A DNA stretch of 64,000 nt from NCBI RefSeq assembly GCF_033096465.1, contig NZ_AP028156.1, forward strand, positions 2,436,501 to 2,500,500. The letters are read 5' to 3'. Shown in pieces: positions 42,913-51,388 of the stretch; the first letter of the stretch is position 1; every line of letters starts with the position of its first letter. Made by a program: the position numbers and the translations under genes. The notes beneath the pieces were generated by a model. The model did no database searches, had not been told where the DNA came from, and saw only the letters and a program-made list of their open reading frames with translations. This DNA is from Blautia luti (GTDB lineage: Bacteria > Bacillota > Clostridia > Lachnospirales > Lachnospiraceae).

Positions 42913-43623
42913 AAGGCATCACCTCCTCTCGAAAGTGACCCTTTTGGTCTTACTCGTAATCCTTATCATTAGACTGAATAATGCCTGTTTATTTCAACCG
43001 ACTTGTGACCATTCCTCCGAGTTCCTCTTTTTCGCAGAACTCATCATAAGTTCGATCACGGCTTTTCAGCACCAGTTCACCTGCTTATTTTCTTCGTCAG
43101 GCTATCCTCTAATGGAATCTGGTGCCTTTCCACGTTCCGATAATCCTATCTGTACATATATCCTTAGATCTCTGCTATAGTCCTGTCAGCTTAGATGTGC
43201 CTGTAACACAACATGGTCGTTCGTAGGGCGAATTTCTACTGAACCACACTGACTGCGCTTTAACGCACCCATACATTTCTATATGGTCTTCTTTTAGAAC
43301 CGTACATTCGCAGTTTTCGTCAGTTTACTCGCCAAAGTAAACATTCTAATCATAGATATTTTATAGATCCTAGACCTATAGGTAGCGCACCCCACCTCTG
43401 GGGCGTTTTCGAGAATCTTTTGGCAGATTCCTACGACTACTCTCGGTCGTTGTCACGGAGCTTCTCACCCCAACCATTACAGCTGACGCAAGTCCGTCAA
43501 GGATAGACGTTTCAGGGCGTTACCCCATCATTCCACCTATCGGATTACCAGTTCACAGACTGGTTATGATTTAATAAACCAACACTGTGCGCAGACTTTT
43601 TACCGCCTGCGAACGTGTCGCAC

Positions 43624-44476
43624 TCACCCAAAAATCTTCGGAAGCTTTTTCCCCTTCGCCTTTGGTATTAACAATGATTGTTGTAACCAGCTTCAGGATA
43701 TCTTTTTCAGACCGTATATAAGCAAATGGATTGTAATGAAGCGATTTGGAAAAATTGATGGTATTCAGAACCTTAATCACATATGGCTCATGTACCACTT
43801 TTCCAGATTTATCTTTCATGATATTTCCATTCTTATCTTTCTTAGGTGGTCCCTTTGCTAACATCTTCCCACACTCTTCAATCAAAGTGCCTTTCGGATC
43901 TGTAATGACCATGGAACAGTTCATCTGCATGACCGATGGTTTTACGAAAAAACGTGTCTTACCGGAACCACTGCCGCCGATGACCACTATATTTTTATTT
44001 CTTGCATACTTCGGCTGCTTCGGTCTGCTCTCCATGGTCAGTGCTTCTGTTGCTGTCAATGGAATGTTCATCCATGGATCTTCCGACATATAAGGCTTGA
44101 TATCCTCTGCGGTTCCCCATCTGGCTGAACCATACTCGATGCCTTTCCGTAATTTCTTTGCGTCTGCCTGTTTCTGCCAAACCAACACTTTCAGAACGAC
44201 TGCAACAACAATACCTGCTAGCAGATCTTTCCAGTTATTGCTTAACACAAAACCAGCAAAAATCCGGTCTGCGTGTTCCATTGCATATAAAAATTTGTTC
44301 CCCATATCTTCTCCCGGACTGTTCCGGTAAAGAAAAAATGCCCGGTCTGCATAGAAAGCAGCCAGAGCATAAGGGATATTTGTAAGAACCAGTTTCTTTT
44401 TATCCAGGGCGGACAGCTTACCCCCGATTTTATTCTTCCACTTCTGCATCAGAGTTTTGCCGCTTTTCTTTTTCAT
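43624..44476 (-). CDS. virD4: VirD4/TraG coupling protein, 5' exon
   Basis: First exon, 284 complete codons plus one base. Two N-terminal transmembrane segments (NIPYALAAFYADRAFFLY and LLAGIVVAVVLKVLVW) are followed by Walker A IGGSGSGKTRFF and the Walker B-type SMVITDPKGTLIEECG. The exon ends at FWV with GTG-A before the intron. The unspliced frame would stop after 17 further intron codons. The ATG overlaps the PcfB stop (ATGA), so translation is coupled. Confidence 0.93.
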
Positions 44477-44964
44477 CGACTCTGCTCCTGATGCCGGTTC
44501 TTTACTTTGTCCTTCGTCTTCTTTGGCATCATTGCCCGGTAAGCTGCAAGACGCTTATGAATGGAAGGCTTATTCGCTTTTTGAATCTGTTTCTGGGAAA
44601 ACTCACGGAAAGCAGCATTGAGGGCATCCTGATCACGTCCCTTGAAAAATACCAGATAAACCGGAGGATCTTTGCTCTTGTCTTTTTTCAGAGCATAATT
44701 GATCCCGTATTTTCTGGCATACCGTTCAAAGGACTTGATATTTTTGTCCGTGATCTCGATATTGACCATCCCGGCATTCTGTTTTGCCAGCTCTTTTACC
44801 GTGACCTTTCCCTGTTTCGGCTGATTTTTCTGTGCTTTCTTCTCTACTGATTTCTGCTTCTGATGTCGCAGATACGCAACAAGAACCTTTTTCAACAGGT
44901 CTGCTGTAATCTTAGTTGCCCGAATACAGAACGTGACCGTTTTCTGAGTTACCTCTTCCTGCAT
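44473..44964 (-). CDS. PcfB-family (DUF3801) conjugation protein
   Basis: 163 residues, basic and soluble. The N-terminus MQEEVTQKTVTFCIRATKITADLLKKVL and the middle section SFERYARKYGINYALKKD...PPVYLVFFKGRDQDALNAAF match the PcfB family of pCF10 and related ICEs. PcfB-type proteins are encoded just upstream of the coupling protein and are thought to assist relaxosome docking. AGGAGG lies 8 nt before the ATG. Confidence 0.9.
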   Translation of the reverse strand: MQEEVTQKTVTFCIRATKITADLLKKVLVAYLRHQKQKSVEKKAQKNQPKQGKVTVKELAKQNAGMVNIEITDKNIKSFERYARKYGINYALKKDKSKDPPVYLVFFKGRDQDALNAAFREFSQKQIQKANKPSIHKRLAAYRAMMPKKTKDKVKNRHQEQSR

Positions 44965-44987
44965 GACTTTTCCCTCCTTTCAGCGAT

Positions 44988-45014
44988 TCAACTGCTGTCC
45001 AGATCTGTAATCAT
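44988..45014 (-). CDS. Possible 8-residue peptide upstream of pcfB
   Basis: ATG at 45014 opens MITDLDSS before TGA at 44988-44990, with GGGGGTGA upstream. It may be only a relic or a translational coupling device between the DnaC-like gene and pcfB. Confidence 0.25.
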   Translation of the reverse strand: MITDLDSS

Positions 45015-45046
45015 GGCAATCACCCCCTTTAATGAAAAAAGACAGA

Positions 45047-45844
45047 TTAACCGGTAATCAGGTTCTGCACCTGTACGAGTTTTTCTGTCCCTTCTTCTTT
45101 TCTCTTATCGTCTCCACCACAATAGATGGGAACACACATTTCAAGTATTCTACTGTAAATACGCTGATGGGCAGTATCCAAATCTGTGGATTTCATTTCA
45201 TTCAGTCCTAGATTCGTTGTTACGATCAGCGGAAGCATTTTACAATAACGGCTGTCTATCACATTATAGACCTGCTCCAAAGCAAACTCGGAATTTCGTT
45301 CTATGCCTAAATCATCAATAATCAGCAGCGGATAATCCACAAGATTTTGTATGATCTGATTCTTGTCTGCCTGATAGCTGGTCATTTCATTTAAGATCCT
45401 GGAAAAATTTGTCATCATGACACGTTCTCCCTGTTCCAAAAGTGCATTTGCAATACAGCCTGCAAAGAAACTTTTCCCAGTTCCAACTGGTCCCATCAGA
45501 AGCAATCCTACATTTTTTCTCTTCATATCTGTCCAGTTTTCTACATACTGCCTGGCAATTAGTATCTTCTGGTTGCTTCCATTGTCATTTTCAAATTTCC
45601 ATTCCCAGAATCTTCTTTCCCGAAGTCCGACGGATTTTCTCTGATAAAGCTGCCGCTGTGTTTCTTCCCGCTGCATCTTCTCATCAAGTTCCTGCCTGGC
45701 TTTTACCTCGCATTCACACAAACAGGACACTACATGCTCAAATCCCATCAGACTAACTTTCATCTGTTTTCTTTTTCCACAGATACCACAATGAAGACAT
45801 CCCTCTTCATCCAGATAATCTGCTGTTACTTTATTTTCCATCAC
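45047..45844 (-). CDS. DnaC/IstB-like helicase loader ATPase
   Basis: About 265 residues. The N-terminal Cys cluster (CLHCGICGKRK...CLCECE) is probably a zinc site. The AAA domain has Walker A GPVGTGKSFF (about residue 120), Walker B LLIIDDLG (about 175) and a sensor-type IVTTNLGLNEM. It would load a replicative helicase at the ICE origin together with the RepA_N proteins. The start overlaps the RepA stop (GTGA), either GTG at 45844 or ATG at 45841 being used. Confidence 0.88.
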   Translation of the reverse strand: MMENKVTADYLDEEGCLHCGICGKRKQMKVSLMGFEHVVSCLCECEVKARQELDEKMQREETQRQLYQRKSVGLRERRFWEWKFENDNGSNQKILIARQYVENWTDMKRKNVGLLLMGPVGTGKSFFAGCIANALLEQGERVMMTNFSRILNEMTSYQADKNQIIQNLVDYPLLIIDDLGIERNSEFALEQVYNVIDSRYCKMLPLIVTTNLGLNEMKSTDLDTAHQRIYSRILEMCVPIYCGGDDKRKEEGTEKLVQVQNLITG

Positions 45845-46659
45845 AGGCTTTCTCCTTCCTGAAACTCATATTTATCCATTCCTGCCCTGGCGCCATCCCG
45901 TTCTGCCCAAAGACAGATTGTTGCAAAATGATTCTGATACTCTTTTCCACTGGATTTCATATAAACAGAAAGATGATCAATCCGTTTCTGATAATCCCAT
46001 GGAAATATTGTCATCAACTCCTGCAGTTCAGCTTCCGACAGAACAACATTTTTAAATCTACCATACTGACTGAATTTTTCTTCCAGAGCGGGAGTATTGC
46101 CCTTACTCTTATCAGTATGATTCTTTTCAGTCTTATTTATCTTAGTATTACTTCCATCCAGATTCTTGCAGTCCGGACTTCTATTTTTTTGTGTTCCGGA
46201 CTTCCAGTTTCTTGCAATCCGGATTTCCAATTCCTTGCAGTCCGGATTTCCAGTTTCTGGCGTTCCAGAAGCAAAGTATCTTACGGGCTTTCCTCTAATC
46301 CGTTTCACAAAATTTTTCACGTATATGACAGAGGGACGATTATTCCCCTGCCGATACCGTTCAATCAATCCAATCCCATGCACACTGTCAAGCTCATAAA
46401 GAAGCTTTGTTACTGTTGTATGCGACATTCGCAACAGCTCCTGCAATTCTGCAATCGTGTAAATGATATAGACATAACCATCACCGTCAATCCAGCCATT
46501 TTTCTTGGATAGGCTGATTCGATCAAGCAGAATTCCGTAAAGGAGTTTTGCGTCTGTGGACAGGCTTGCAAACTCTTTTTCTGTGAACAGAGCTTTTGGT
46601 ATCCGAAAAAAAGAAAACTGGTCAGATTCTTCTGCTCTGAAATATTCAAAATCTGCCAT
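45841..46659 (-). CDS. RepA_N-family replication initiator (downstream copy)
   Basis: 272 residues. The N-terminal winged-helix RepA_N domain reads FSFFRIPKALFTEKEFASLSTDAKLLYGILLDR...TIAELQELLRMSHTTVTKLL. A central repetitive linker (about residues 130-170, PDCKELEIRIARN, PDCKNL) is encoded by five tandem iterons. The C-terminus resembles a DnaB/DnaC-interacting domain. In RepA_N plasmids the origin lies inside the initiator gene, which fits the iterons here. It is followed directly by the DnaC-like gene. Confidence 0.9.
   Translation of the reverse strand: MADFEYFRAEESDQFSFFRIPKALFTEKEFASLSTDAKLLYGILLDRISLSKKNGWIDGDGYVYIIYTIAELQELLRMSHTTVTKLLYELDSVHGIGLIERYRQGNNRPSVIYVKNFVKRIRGKPVRYFASGTPETGNPDCKELEIRIARNWKSGTQKNRSPDCKNLDGSNTKINKTEKNHTDKSKGNTPALEEKFSQYGRFKNVVLSEAELQELMTIFPWDYQKRIDHLSVYMKSSGKEYQNHFATICLWAERDGARAGMDKYEFQEGESL
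46158..46271 (+). repeat. Five tandem 22-23-bp iterons inside repA (candidate replication origin)
   Basis: Units start at 46158, 46180, 46203, 46226 and 46249, with consensus TCCAGTTTCTTGCAGTCCGGATT. Units 1, 3 and 4 are the best conserved. They lie in the middle of the RepA_N gene, where RepA_N plasmid origins are known to be. Confidence 0.75.
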
Positions 46660-46668
46660 AATATTTTC

Positions 46669-47547
46669 CTACTCTTCTACATCGAAATCACAATTTGCCG
46701 CACTGCCTGTACCATGACACATCTCATTAAACACAAAGTTGAAACACATCATTAACTCACTCAGATAATAATTCCTTGCTTCTTTATTGCAGGCATACAT
46801 ATCCTCGATATAAACCTCCTCGTTTCCATTCATTCGTGCGATTGTTTCCAGAACTTTCATAAACTTCCTATTAGAGCAGCACTCATACTGCTCATTTACA
46901 TATTTCTGAATTTCCAGCACACGTTCAGGCTTTCCTTCATAAACAGATAACACGCCAAATGCCAGATCCATGCCAAACTCATAGCCATCGGCTTCTACGG
47001 CATCAATATCAAGATTACCTTTTTCATCGTAATAGCCACGCTCTTCCATAGGAGTCAGTGGTGTCTCATATTCATTCAGATATCCCATATCTGCAATTGT
47101 TCCCAGAATATCTCTGGATGCTGCCACCATCTTGTCCATGATAATTTCTCTTTCTTCCATCTGCATATTTGCCATAATTCTGTCTAATGTCATCATTGAT
47201 TCTTCCTCCATCTCATTTTCATAAATATCATTGATATAAAAGTGGTTCGCCTTTCCATCGTTTTGAACAATACGCACCAGCTTTCCAATCTTAACAAGTT
47301 CCTGTACTGCCTGATCTACGCCATATCGAGTCGTATTCAGATCTTTCTTCATTTCGCTTTTTGGATAGATAACAAACAGATCTCCATTATGATCTACCCA
47401 GCCATTCTGCACCGCAAATTTCAAACGATCCAGAAATAAGCTGTATAAAATTTTTGCTGTATTTGATAGATTTTTGAATTCTTCCACCTGGAACAGCATC
47501 TTTGGCACCTGCAAACAATCTACCGGCATATACTCCATCTTACTCAT
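46669..47547 (-). CDS. RepA_N-family protein (upstream paralogue)
   Basis: 292 residues. Its N-terminal ~115 residues align by eye with the downstream RepA_N protein: VPKMLFQVEEFKNLSNTAKILYSLFLDR...NGWVDHNGDLFVIYPKSEMKKDLNTTRYGVDQAVQELVKIGKL. The C-terminal half is acidic and unrelated, without the repeat linker. Two tandem paralogues may share initiation and regulation functions. A good AAGGAGG ribosome site precedes the ATG, and it overlaps the previous gene by 8 nt. Confidence 0.8.
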   Translation of the reverse strand: MSKMEYMPVDCLQVPKMLFQVEEFKNLSNTAKILYSLFLDRLKFAVQNGWVDHNGDLFVIYPKSEMKKDLNTTRYGVDQAVQELVKIGKLVRIVQNDGKANHFYINDIYENEMEEESMMTLDRIMANMQMEEREIIMDKMVAASRDILGTIADMGYLNEYETPLTPMEERGYYDEKGNLDIDAVEADGYEFGMDLAFGVLSVYEGKPERVLEIQKYVNEQYECCSNRKFMKVLETIARMNGNEEVYIEDMYACNKEARNYYLSELMMCFNFVFNEMCHGTGSAANCDFDVEE

Positions 47548-47932
47548 TGATTATTTCCTCCTTCTGTTTGTACAGCACTTCGGCTGAATTAATATTGATT
47601 TCCAGCATCCCTACAAATACCTGATAGTACAGCAGGCATATCTGTTCATCCTCTCTTGCCAGATACAATCCTTCCAGTTCATCGGACGGATGTTTCATTC
47701 CATATACTGCCTGACAGATATCATGGATTTTCTCACATTCCACACTTCTAAGATGCATCTCCAAGGTGTGGTTAAATCTCTGCCAGTCCTCCAGTTTCTG
47801 ATTTACTGACATCATGCACTGGAACAGTTCCGCTGCTTCACATGCTGCTGACAGCACTACATTTTTGTTATTGATACTTCCATCGGCATTTTTCATATGC
47901 CCTACCATATACGCCTGATCTACTGAAATCAT
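47540..47932 (-). CDS. Conserved ICE protein of unknown function
   Basis: 130 residues, not assigned to a family. The sequence is mostly helical and acidic, with VLSAACEAAELFQCMMSVNQKLEDWQRFNH in the first half. It lies between ssb and the upstream RepA_N gene, with an overlap of 8 nt into the latter, and has a GAGGAGG ribosome site. A role in replication control is inferred from position only. Confidence 0.65.
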   Translation of the reverse strand: MISVDQAYMVGHMKNADGSINNKNVVLSAACEAAELFQCMMSVNQKLEDWQRFNHTLEMHLRSVECEKIHDICQAVYGMKHPSDELEGLYLAREDEQICLLYYQVFVGMLEININSAEVLYKQKEEIINE

Positions 47933-47945
47933 CTTTTATCCTCCT

Positions 47946-48344
47946 CTATCTAAACGGCATTTCTTCTTCCATGCCCTCTGGGATCTCTAAGAACCCTTCC
48001 GCATCTTCTGGAAACGGTGGTCTGTCAACCATTTTTGCACCTGCGAATTCAATCCGGTTTGCATACACTTCGGTGGTATAAATCTTTTTCCCGGTATCCT
48101 TATCTTCATAATTACCTGTGACAATCTCGCCTTCCACCATGACCTTCGTGCCCTGCATCAGATAATCTCTGGCAAATTCTGCTTTCTTTGCAAAAGCCTT
48201 TACCGGAATGAAACTGACTTCATCGGAATAATTTCTTCTGACTGCCAGAACAAACTTGGCAATCTTATGAAGTCCTTTTTCATTCTCCACTTCGTTGTAT
48301 CCGGGATTTCTTACCAATCGCCCGGAAATAACTGTTGTATTCAT
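47946..48344 (-). CDS. ssb: Single-stranded DNA-binding protein
   Basis: 132 residues with an OB fold typical of SSB: NTTVISGRLVRNPGY..., KFVLAVRRNYSDEVSFIPVKAFAKKAEFARDYLMQGTKVMVEGEIVTGNYEDKDTGKKIYTTEVYANRIEF. The acidic C-terminal tail ends in EEEMPFR, close to the usual DDDIPF tip that recruits partner proteins. It would coat the transferred or replicating strand. AGGAGG precedes the ATG. Confidence 0.92.
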   Translation of the reverse strand: MNTTVISGRLVRNPGYNEVENEKGLHKIAKFVLAVRRNYSDEVSFIPVKAFAKKAEFARDYLMQGTKVMVEGEIVTGNYEDKDTGKKIYTTEVYANRIEFAGAKMVDRPPFPEDAEGFLEIPEGMEEEMPFR

Positions 48345-48357
48345 TGGCTTAACCCTC

Positions 48358-48756
48358 CTATGCTTTCATTGATTTGTAACAGATACCGATACATGGTCCA
48401 CATTTTCCATAGACACATCCGTAACATTCATCTTTTTCCAACTCTTCCTGCTTCATTTCATCGGCAAACATTCCTAACAGCGTTGTGTAAATCTTTTTCA
48501 TTGCCAAGAACTTCACTTCTGCTTTTTCCATCTTCTCTTTGTAAAATGGAATTAGTCCACGAAGAACTGGATGGAAACGTTCATTTTCATCATCCCAGGC
48601 ACAGGTTTTCATCATACAGCGTGGCTGTTTTTCATAATTTCCCAGATAATACGGGCAGAACGTACAGCCTCTTTCTTTAACAATTTCCACCGGAATCACT
48701 GGCATCTGACTTTTGATTTCTTTTGTTACATGCTTACTTTCAATTCGCTCTCTCAT
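48358..48756 (-). CDS. Cysteine-rich ICE protein of unknown function
   Basis: 132 residues from ATG at 48756, which has GGAGG 9 nt upstream; the open frame further upstream runs through the terminator at 48824-48868 and is rejected. Cysteines cluster at both ends: CTFCPYY...CMMKTC near residue 35-55, and CYGCVYGKCGPCIGIC near the C-terminus. They may bind zinc or an iron-sulfur cluster. No family was recognised. It starts the ssb-repA operon. Confidence 0.7.
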   Translation of the reverse strand: MRERIESKHVTKEIKSQMPVIPVEIVKERGCTFCPYYLGNYEKQPRCMMKTCAWDDENERFHPVLRGLIPFYKEKMEKAEVKFLAMKKIYTTLLGMFADEMKQEELEKDECYGCVYGKCGPCIGICYKSMKA

Positions 48757-48823
48757 CTTAAAAATCCTCCAAGTATATATATTTGCAAAAGGGATTTCCC
48801 CTGAATTGCCTGATTTTTGGTAC

Positions 48824-48868
48824 AAAAAAAGAGGCAAGCTTACGATTTTATTTTCGCAAGCCTGCCTC
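48824..48868 (-). terminator. Strong rho-independent terminator
   Basis: GAGGCAGGCTTGCG and CGTAAGCTTGCCTC form a long stem (48831-48868) followed by TTTTTTTG on the minus strand. It ends the parA-parB transcript before the ssb-repA genes. Confidence 0.85.
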
Positions 48869-48883
48869 TTATCAAATATTCAA

Positions 48884-49195
48884 TTATTTTCCGATGATAT
48901 ATCGTAAGAAAACGTATACCGCACGGATTACATACACTGGAATCATGATACAGCCAATCAAAGCTCCAATGATGACACTTAATGCAGCCATACCAAGTGT
49001 TGCTGTGGTATCCATTCCTCTAGGGATTAGAATCAGCCGCATTTTATGTATTCCAAATGGCAATCCGGCAATAAATATCCACCAGAACCAATCTGTCTGA
49101 CCACTGACTTTCATAATTGTTTTTGTCATCCAAAACCAGAATACCATAAATGCCAGCGGCAGAATTGATTTTTTAATTACGTCTTCAATCGTCAC
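48884..49195 (-). CDS. Small membrane protein (DUF6050-like)
   Basis: 103 residues from a GTG at 49195 with AAGGAG 7 nt upstream. Three hydrophobic segments are visible: ILPLAFMVFWFWMTKTIM, WFWWIFIAGLPFG and IIGALIGCIMIPVYVIRAVYVFL, with HKMRLILIPRGMD between the last two. The pattern recalls the DUF6050 proteins found in the same place in related ICEs; the family name is from memory. Function unknown. Confidence 0.7.
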   Translation of the reverse strand: MTIEDVIKKSILPLAFMVFWFWMTKTIMKVSGQTDWFWWIFIAGLPFGIHKMRLILIPRGMDTTATLGMAALSVIIGALIGCIMIPVYVIRAVYVFLRYIIGK

Positions 49196-49352
49196 CTTTT
49201 TTCTCCTTCTGTCTGATTCCTTCCGCCACCTCCCGATTAAGGTTAGCTAATATTTCTCTAACCACAGGAGAATCCAATCGAAAGGTTTCCAAATCTTTCT
49301 CCGTAAGCTCCCTTCCGTTCGCATCATATCTTCGTACAATTTTTAAAGCCAT
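49185..49352 (-). CDS. Small hypothetical protein, 55 residues
   Basis: Starts MALKIVRRYDANGRELTEKDLETF and ends RQKEKKGDD. Charged and helical, with GGAAGG upstream. It overlaps the following membrane protein gene by 11 nt and the preceding gene is 4 nt away, so it belongs to the par operon. Not recognised. Confidence 0.6.
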   Translation of the reverse strand: MALKIVRRYDANGRELTEKDLETFRLDSPVVREILANLNREVAEGIRQKEKKGDD

Positions 49353-49356
49353 ACTT

Positions 49357-49491
49357 TCACTTCCTTCCTGCTGATAATCCTAATGTTTTCAACAAATGTT
49401 CAAACTTCTCTCTTTTCATCCGTTTAACACGTATCTTTTCTATCTTTTTCAGATAGGCTTGTATTCTACTTACCGTATCTTCATTGCTCAT
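49357..49491 (-). CDS. Small basic protein, 44 residues
   Basis: Reads MSNEDTVSRIQAYLKKIEKI followed by a very basic RVKRMKREKFEHLLKTLG. The ATG overlaps the ParB stop (ATGA), so translation is coupled. It could be a small DNA- or RNA-binding partner of the partition proteins; this is only position and charge. Confidence 0.6.
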   Translation of the reverse strand: MSNEDTVSRIQAYLKKIEKIRVKRMKREKFEHLLKTLGLSAGRK

Positions 49492-50393
49492 TCTTTACCC
49501 TCTCTTTCTGCCCACGATGCCAGAAGCTTAAATATAATTTCTTCCATCTGAGTCTTTGTATATGTCTCTGGAAAATATTGTTTCAATTTCTTCGCCGGAA
49601 TCTGCACCTGAACTTTTTCATTACTTTCATTCATGCAAATCTGATCAATCTCTGAATACGTCAACATCCGCTCTTTTGAAATCTGTTTCAATTCCTTTGC
49701 CTGCTTCATGGACGGTACCATATTGTGATTACTCATATACTGAAATAATATCTGCTGCTCTTCAGTTCTCAAATAAGAAAGTTCAACAGCTGTGTTAAAG
49801 GGAAGCTTCTTCTCGTCTGCCAATTCTAATAGCTCTGCTACTAACTCTGTCAGATGAATATATCGAAGAATCTGTCTGGAACTATCTCCTGTATTCTGAC
49901 TGACTTCTTCTGCCGCCAACTTCTTGCCAACTTGGCAAGAAGTTAAATCAGATCGTTTTCCCTGACGCTTTAACGCCTCATATTTCATTTTATAAGCAAA
50001 TGCCTTTTCGCTGATCAGCAGCTCTTCTCGTTGAATGTTGGAATCTACCATGATCACCGTCGCTTCATCATCTGTAAGATCTTTGATGATAACAGGCATT
50101 TTCTCTAATCCCGCAAGTTCACATGCTCGTTTTCGCCTATGACCAGCTACCAGCTCATAACCACCGGACTCTCTCAACCGCACAATACCAGGAACCAACA
50201 CGCCATATTGTGTAATGCTTTCTGATAATTCTTCCATTTTCTTATCATCTTTTACTTGAAACGGGTGATTTGGAAATGGATAAAGGCTTCCTATTTCTAT
50301 CTCGCAAATTCCATTGTTTGTTTCTTCGTTTGTTCCAAACAACGCATCAAGTGGCTGTAAGGAAATGGGAGTTGCTCTTTTTTTAGATGGCAT
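49488..50393 (-). CDS. parB: ParB-family partition protein
   Basis: 301 residues. The ParB domain has YELVAGHRRKRACELAG (the GxRRxxA box, about residue 80-95) and the DSNIQREEL segment. A helix-turn-helix region follows (DSSRQILRYIHLTELVAEL). Encoded right after parA with an 11-nt overlap. Together they would partition or stabilise the excised, replicating ICE. AGGAGG precedes the ATG. Confidence 0.92.
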   Translation of the reverse strand: MPSKKRATPISLQPLDALFGTNEETNNGICEIEIGSLYPFPNHPFQVKDDKKMEELSESITQYGVLVPGIVRLRESGGYELVAGHRRKRACELAGLEKMPVIIKDLTDDEATVIMVDSNIQREELLISEKAFAYKMKYEALKRQGKRSDLTSCQVGKKLAAEEVSQNTGDSSRQILRYIHLTELVAELLELADEKKLPFNTAVELSYLRTEEQQILFQYMSNHNMVPSMKQAKELKQISKERMLTYSEIDQICMNESNEKVQVQIPAKKLKQYFPETYTKTQMEEIIFKLLASWAEREGKE

Positions 50394-51168
50394 CTTTTAG
50401 CACCTCCTCCGTCACTCTCCGATAAGCTTCTGTAGCTTTGCCTTTCGGATCATAAGAGAAAATACTCTGTCCTTCTCTGACTGCTTCCTTCATTCTTACA
50501 GAAAATGGAATATAATTATCAAAGATATGAATTTGACTTCCATATACATTTCTGAGAAGTTCCATATTATTTCTGGCATCATTTGTATGCGCATCGACCA
50601 TCGTGAACAGAATCCCACCGACTTGCAACTTCGGATTAATCTGCTTACGAACCTTACCGATCGTTTTTAACAACTGCTGCAAGCCTTTAATTGGCAGGTA
50701 GGACGCTTCAACTGGAATGAGGACTTCATCTGATGCAGCCAGCGCATTGATCGTAATCATTCCCAATGATGGCATACAGTCAATAATGACTGCATCATAT
50801 TGATCCTTGATACCATATAAAATCTGTTTCAATACATATTCCCTGCTCATTGCATTTACCAACTGTACTTCCGTACCTGCCAGTCCAATGTTAGAACAGA
50901 TAATGTCTATTCCCTCTGCCTGATGTCTGATATAACAGTCTGAAGGAATATCTTCATCTTTCATTACTGCATCCATAAGAGCTGTAAGTGTTTCATTACT
51001 GTCATCACAATCACGATATCCAAATCCTGCGGATACATCAGACTGGGGATCGGCATCTACAATCAACACTTTCATATTCTTTTGTGCTAATCCTACTGCT
51101 AAATTAGCTGTACATGCGGATTTTCCCGTTCCCCCTTTTTGGTTTACAATAGAAATAATTCTAGCCAT
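50383..51168 (-). CDS. parA: ParA-family partition ATPase
   Basis: 261 residues. The deviant Walker A is KGGTGKSACTANLA (residues 11-17 for the core KGGTGKS), Walker A' is VLIVDADPQSD and Walker B is DAVIIDCMPSLGMIT. This is the standard Soj/ParA form used by Tn1549-type ICEs. It is the first gene of the ICE on this side. The repeat-rich gap upstream may hold its promoter, operator or parS. Confidence 0.95.
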   Translation of the reverse strand: MARIISIVNQKGGTGKSACTANLAVGLAQKNMKVLIVDADPQSDVSAGFGYRDCDDSNETLTALMDAVMKDEDIPSDCYIRHQAEGIDIICSNIGLAGTEVQLVNAMSREYVLKQILYGIKDQYDAVIIDCMPSLGMITINALAASDEVLIPVEASYLPIKGLQQLLKTIGKVRKQINPKLQVGGILFTMVDAHTNDARNNMELLRNVYGSQIHIFDNYIPFSVRMKEAVREGQSIFSYDPKGKATEAYRRVTEEVLKDAI

Positions 51169-51202
51169 TTTTCATCACCTTTCATCGTCGTCAATCAAAA
51201 AG

Positions 51203-51255
51203 AGGACTGAATTAGACAACCGGAATCTATATTCCGTACGAGCTAATTCAGTCCT
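51203..51255. repeat. Nested perfect inverted repeats upstream of parA
   Basis: Outer arms AGGACTGAATTAG/CTAATTCAGTCCT (13 bp, perfect, 51203-51215 and 51243-51255) enclose CGGAAT-CTAT-ATTCCG (51221-51236, perfect). A variant AGGACTAAATTAG recurs at 51387-51399. Candidate operator, partition site, transfer origin or bidirectional terminator. Confidence 0.65.
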
Positions 51256-51351
51256 ATAATTACAATAATTCTGTTGTTTTTACTCTTGTCTTACACAAAT
51301 CCATTTCCAGTCTGGATCTGTAATAATTCATATTCTGGAATGACAGCGCTG

Positions 51352-51388
51352 CCTTATTTTTCCCTTTTTCAGGGAGTTAAAAATAAGG
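51352..51388. repeat. Second inverted repeat in the parA upstream gap
   Basis: CCTTATTTTT and AAAAATAAGG (10 bp) enclose CCCT...AGGG. AATAAGGAC (51382-51390) is also inverted again as GTCCTTATT at 51435-51443. The whole gap 51169-51513 holds no convincing gene. Confidence 0.6.

Larger units (their letters stand above)
40873..43623 (-). mobile_element. Group II intron inside virD4, 2,751 bp
   Basis: The minus strand begins GTGCGAC (43623), the group II 5' consensus, and ends ...CACTAT at 40873. Removing it joins virD4 codons as GTG-A|AG-GCG, in frame. The 5' ribozyme domains occupy about 42913-43623, which hold no gene. The maturase gene is in domain IV, and domain V lies at 40921-40957 before a domain VI-like segment. 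The intron has the same orientation as virD4, as required for splicing. Confidence 0.93.

Noticed and set aside
42913..43623. Protein gene in the 5' part of the intron
   Set aside because: The stretch carries the structured ribozyme domains I-III; the 81-codon plus-strand frame there has no ribosome site or family features.
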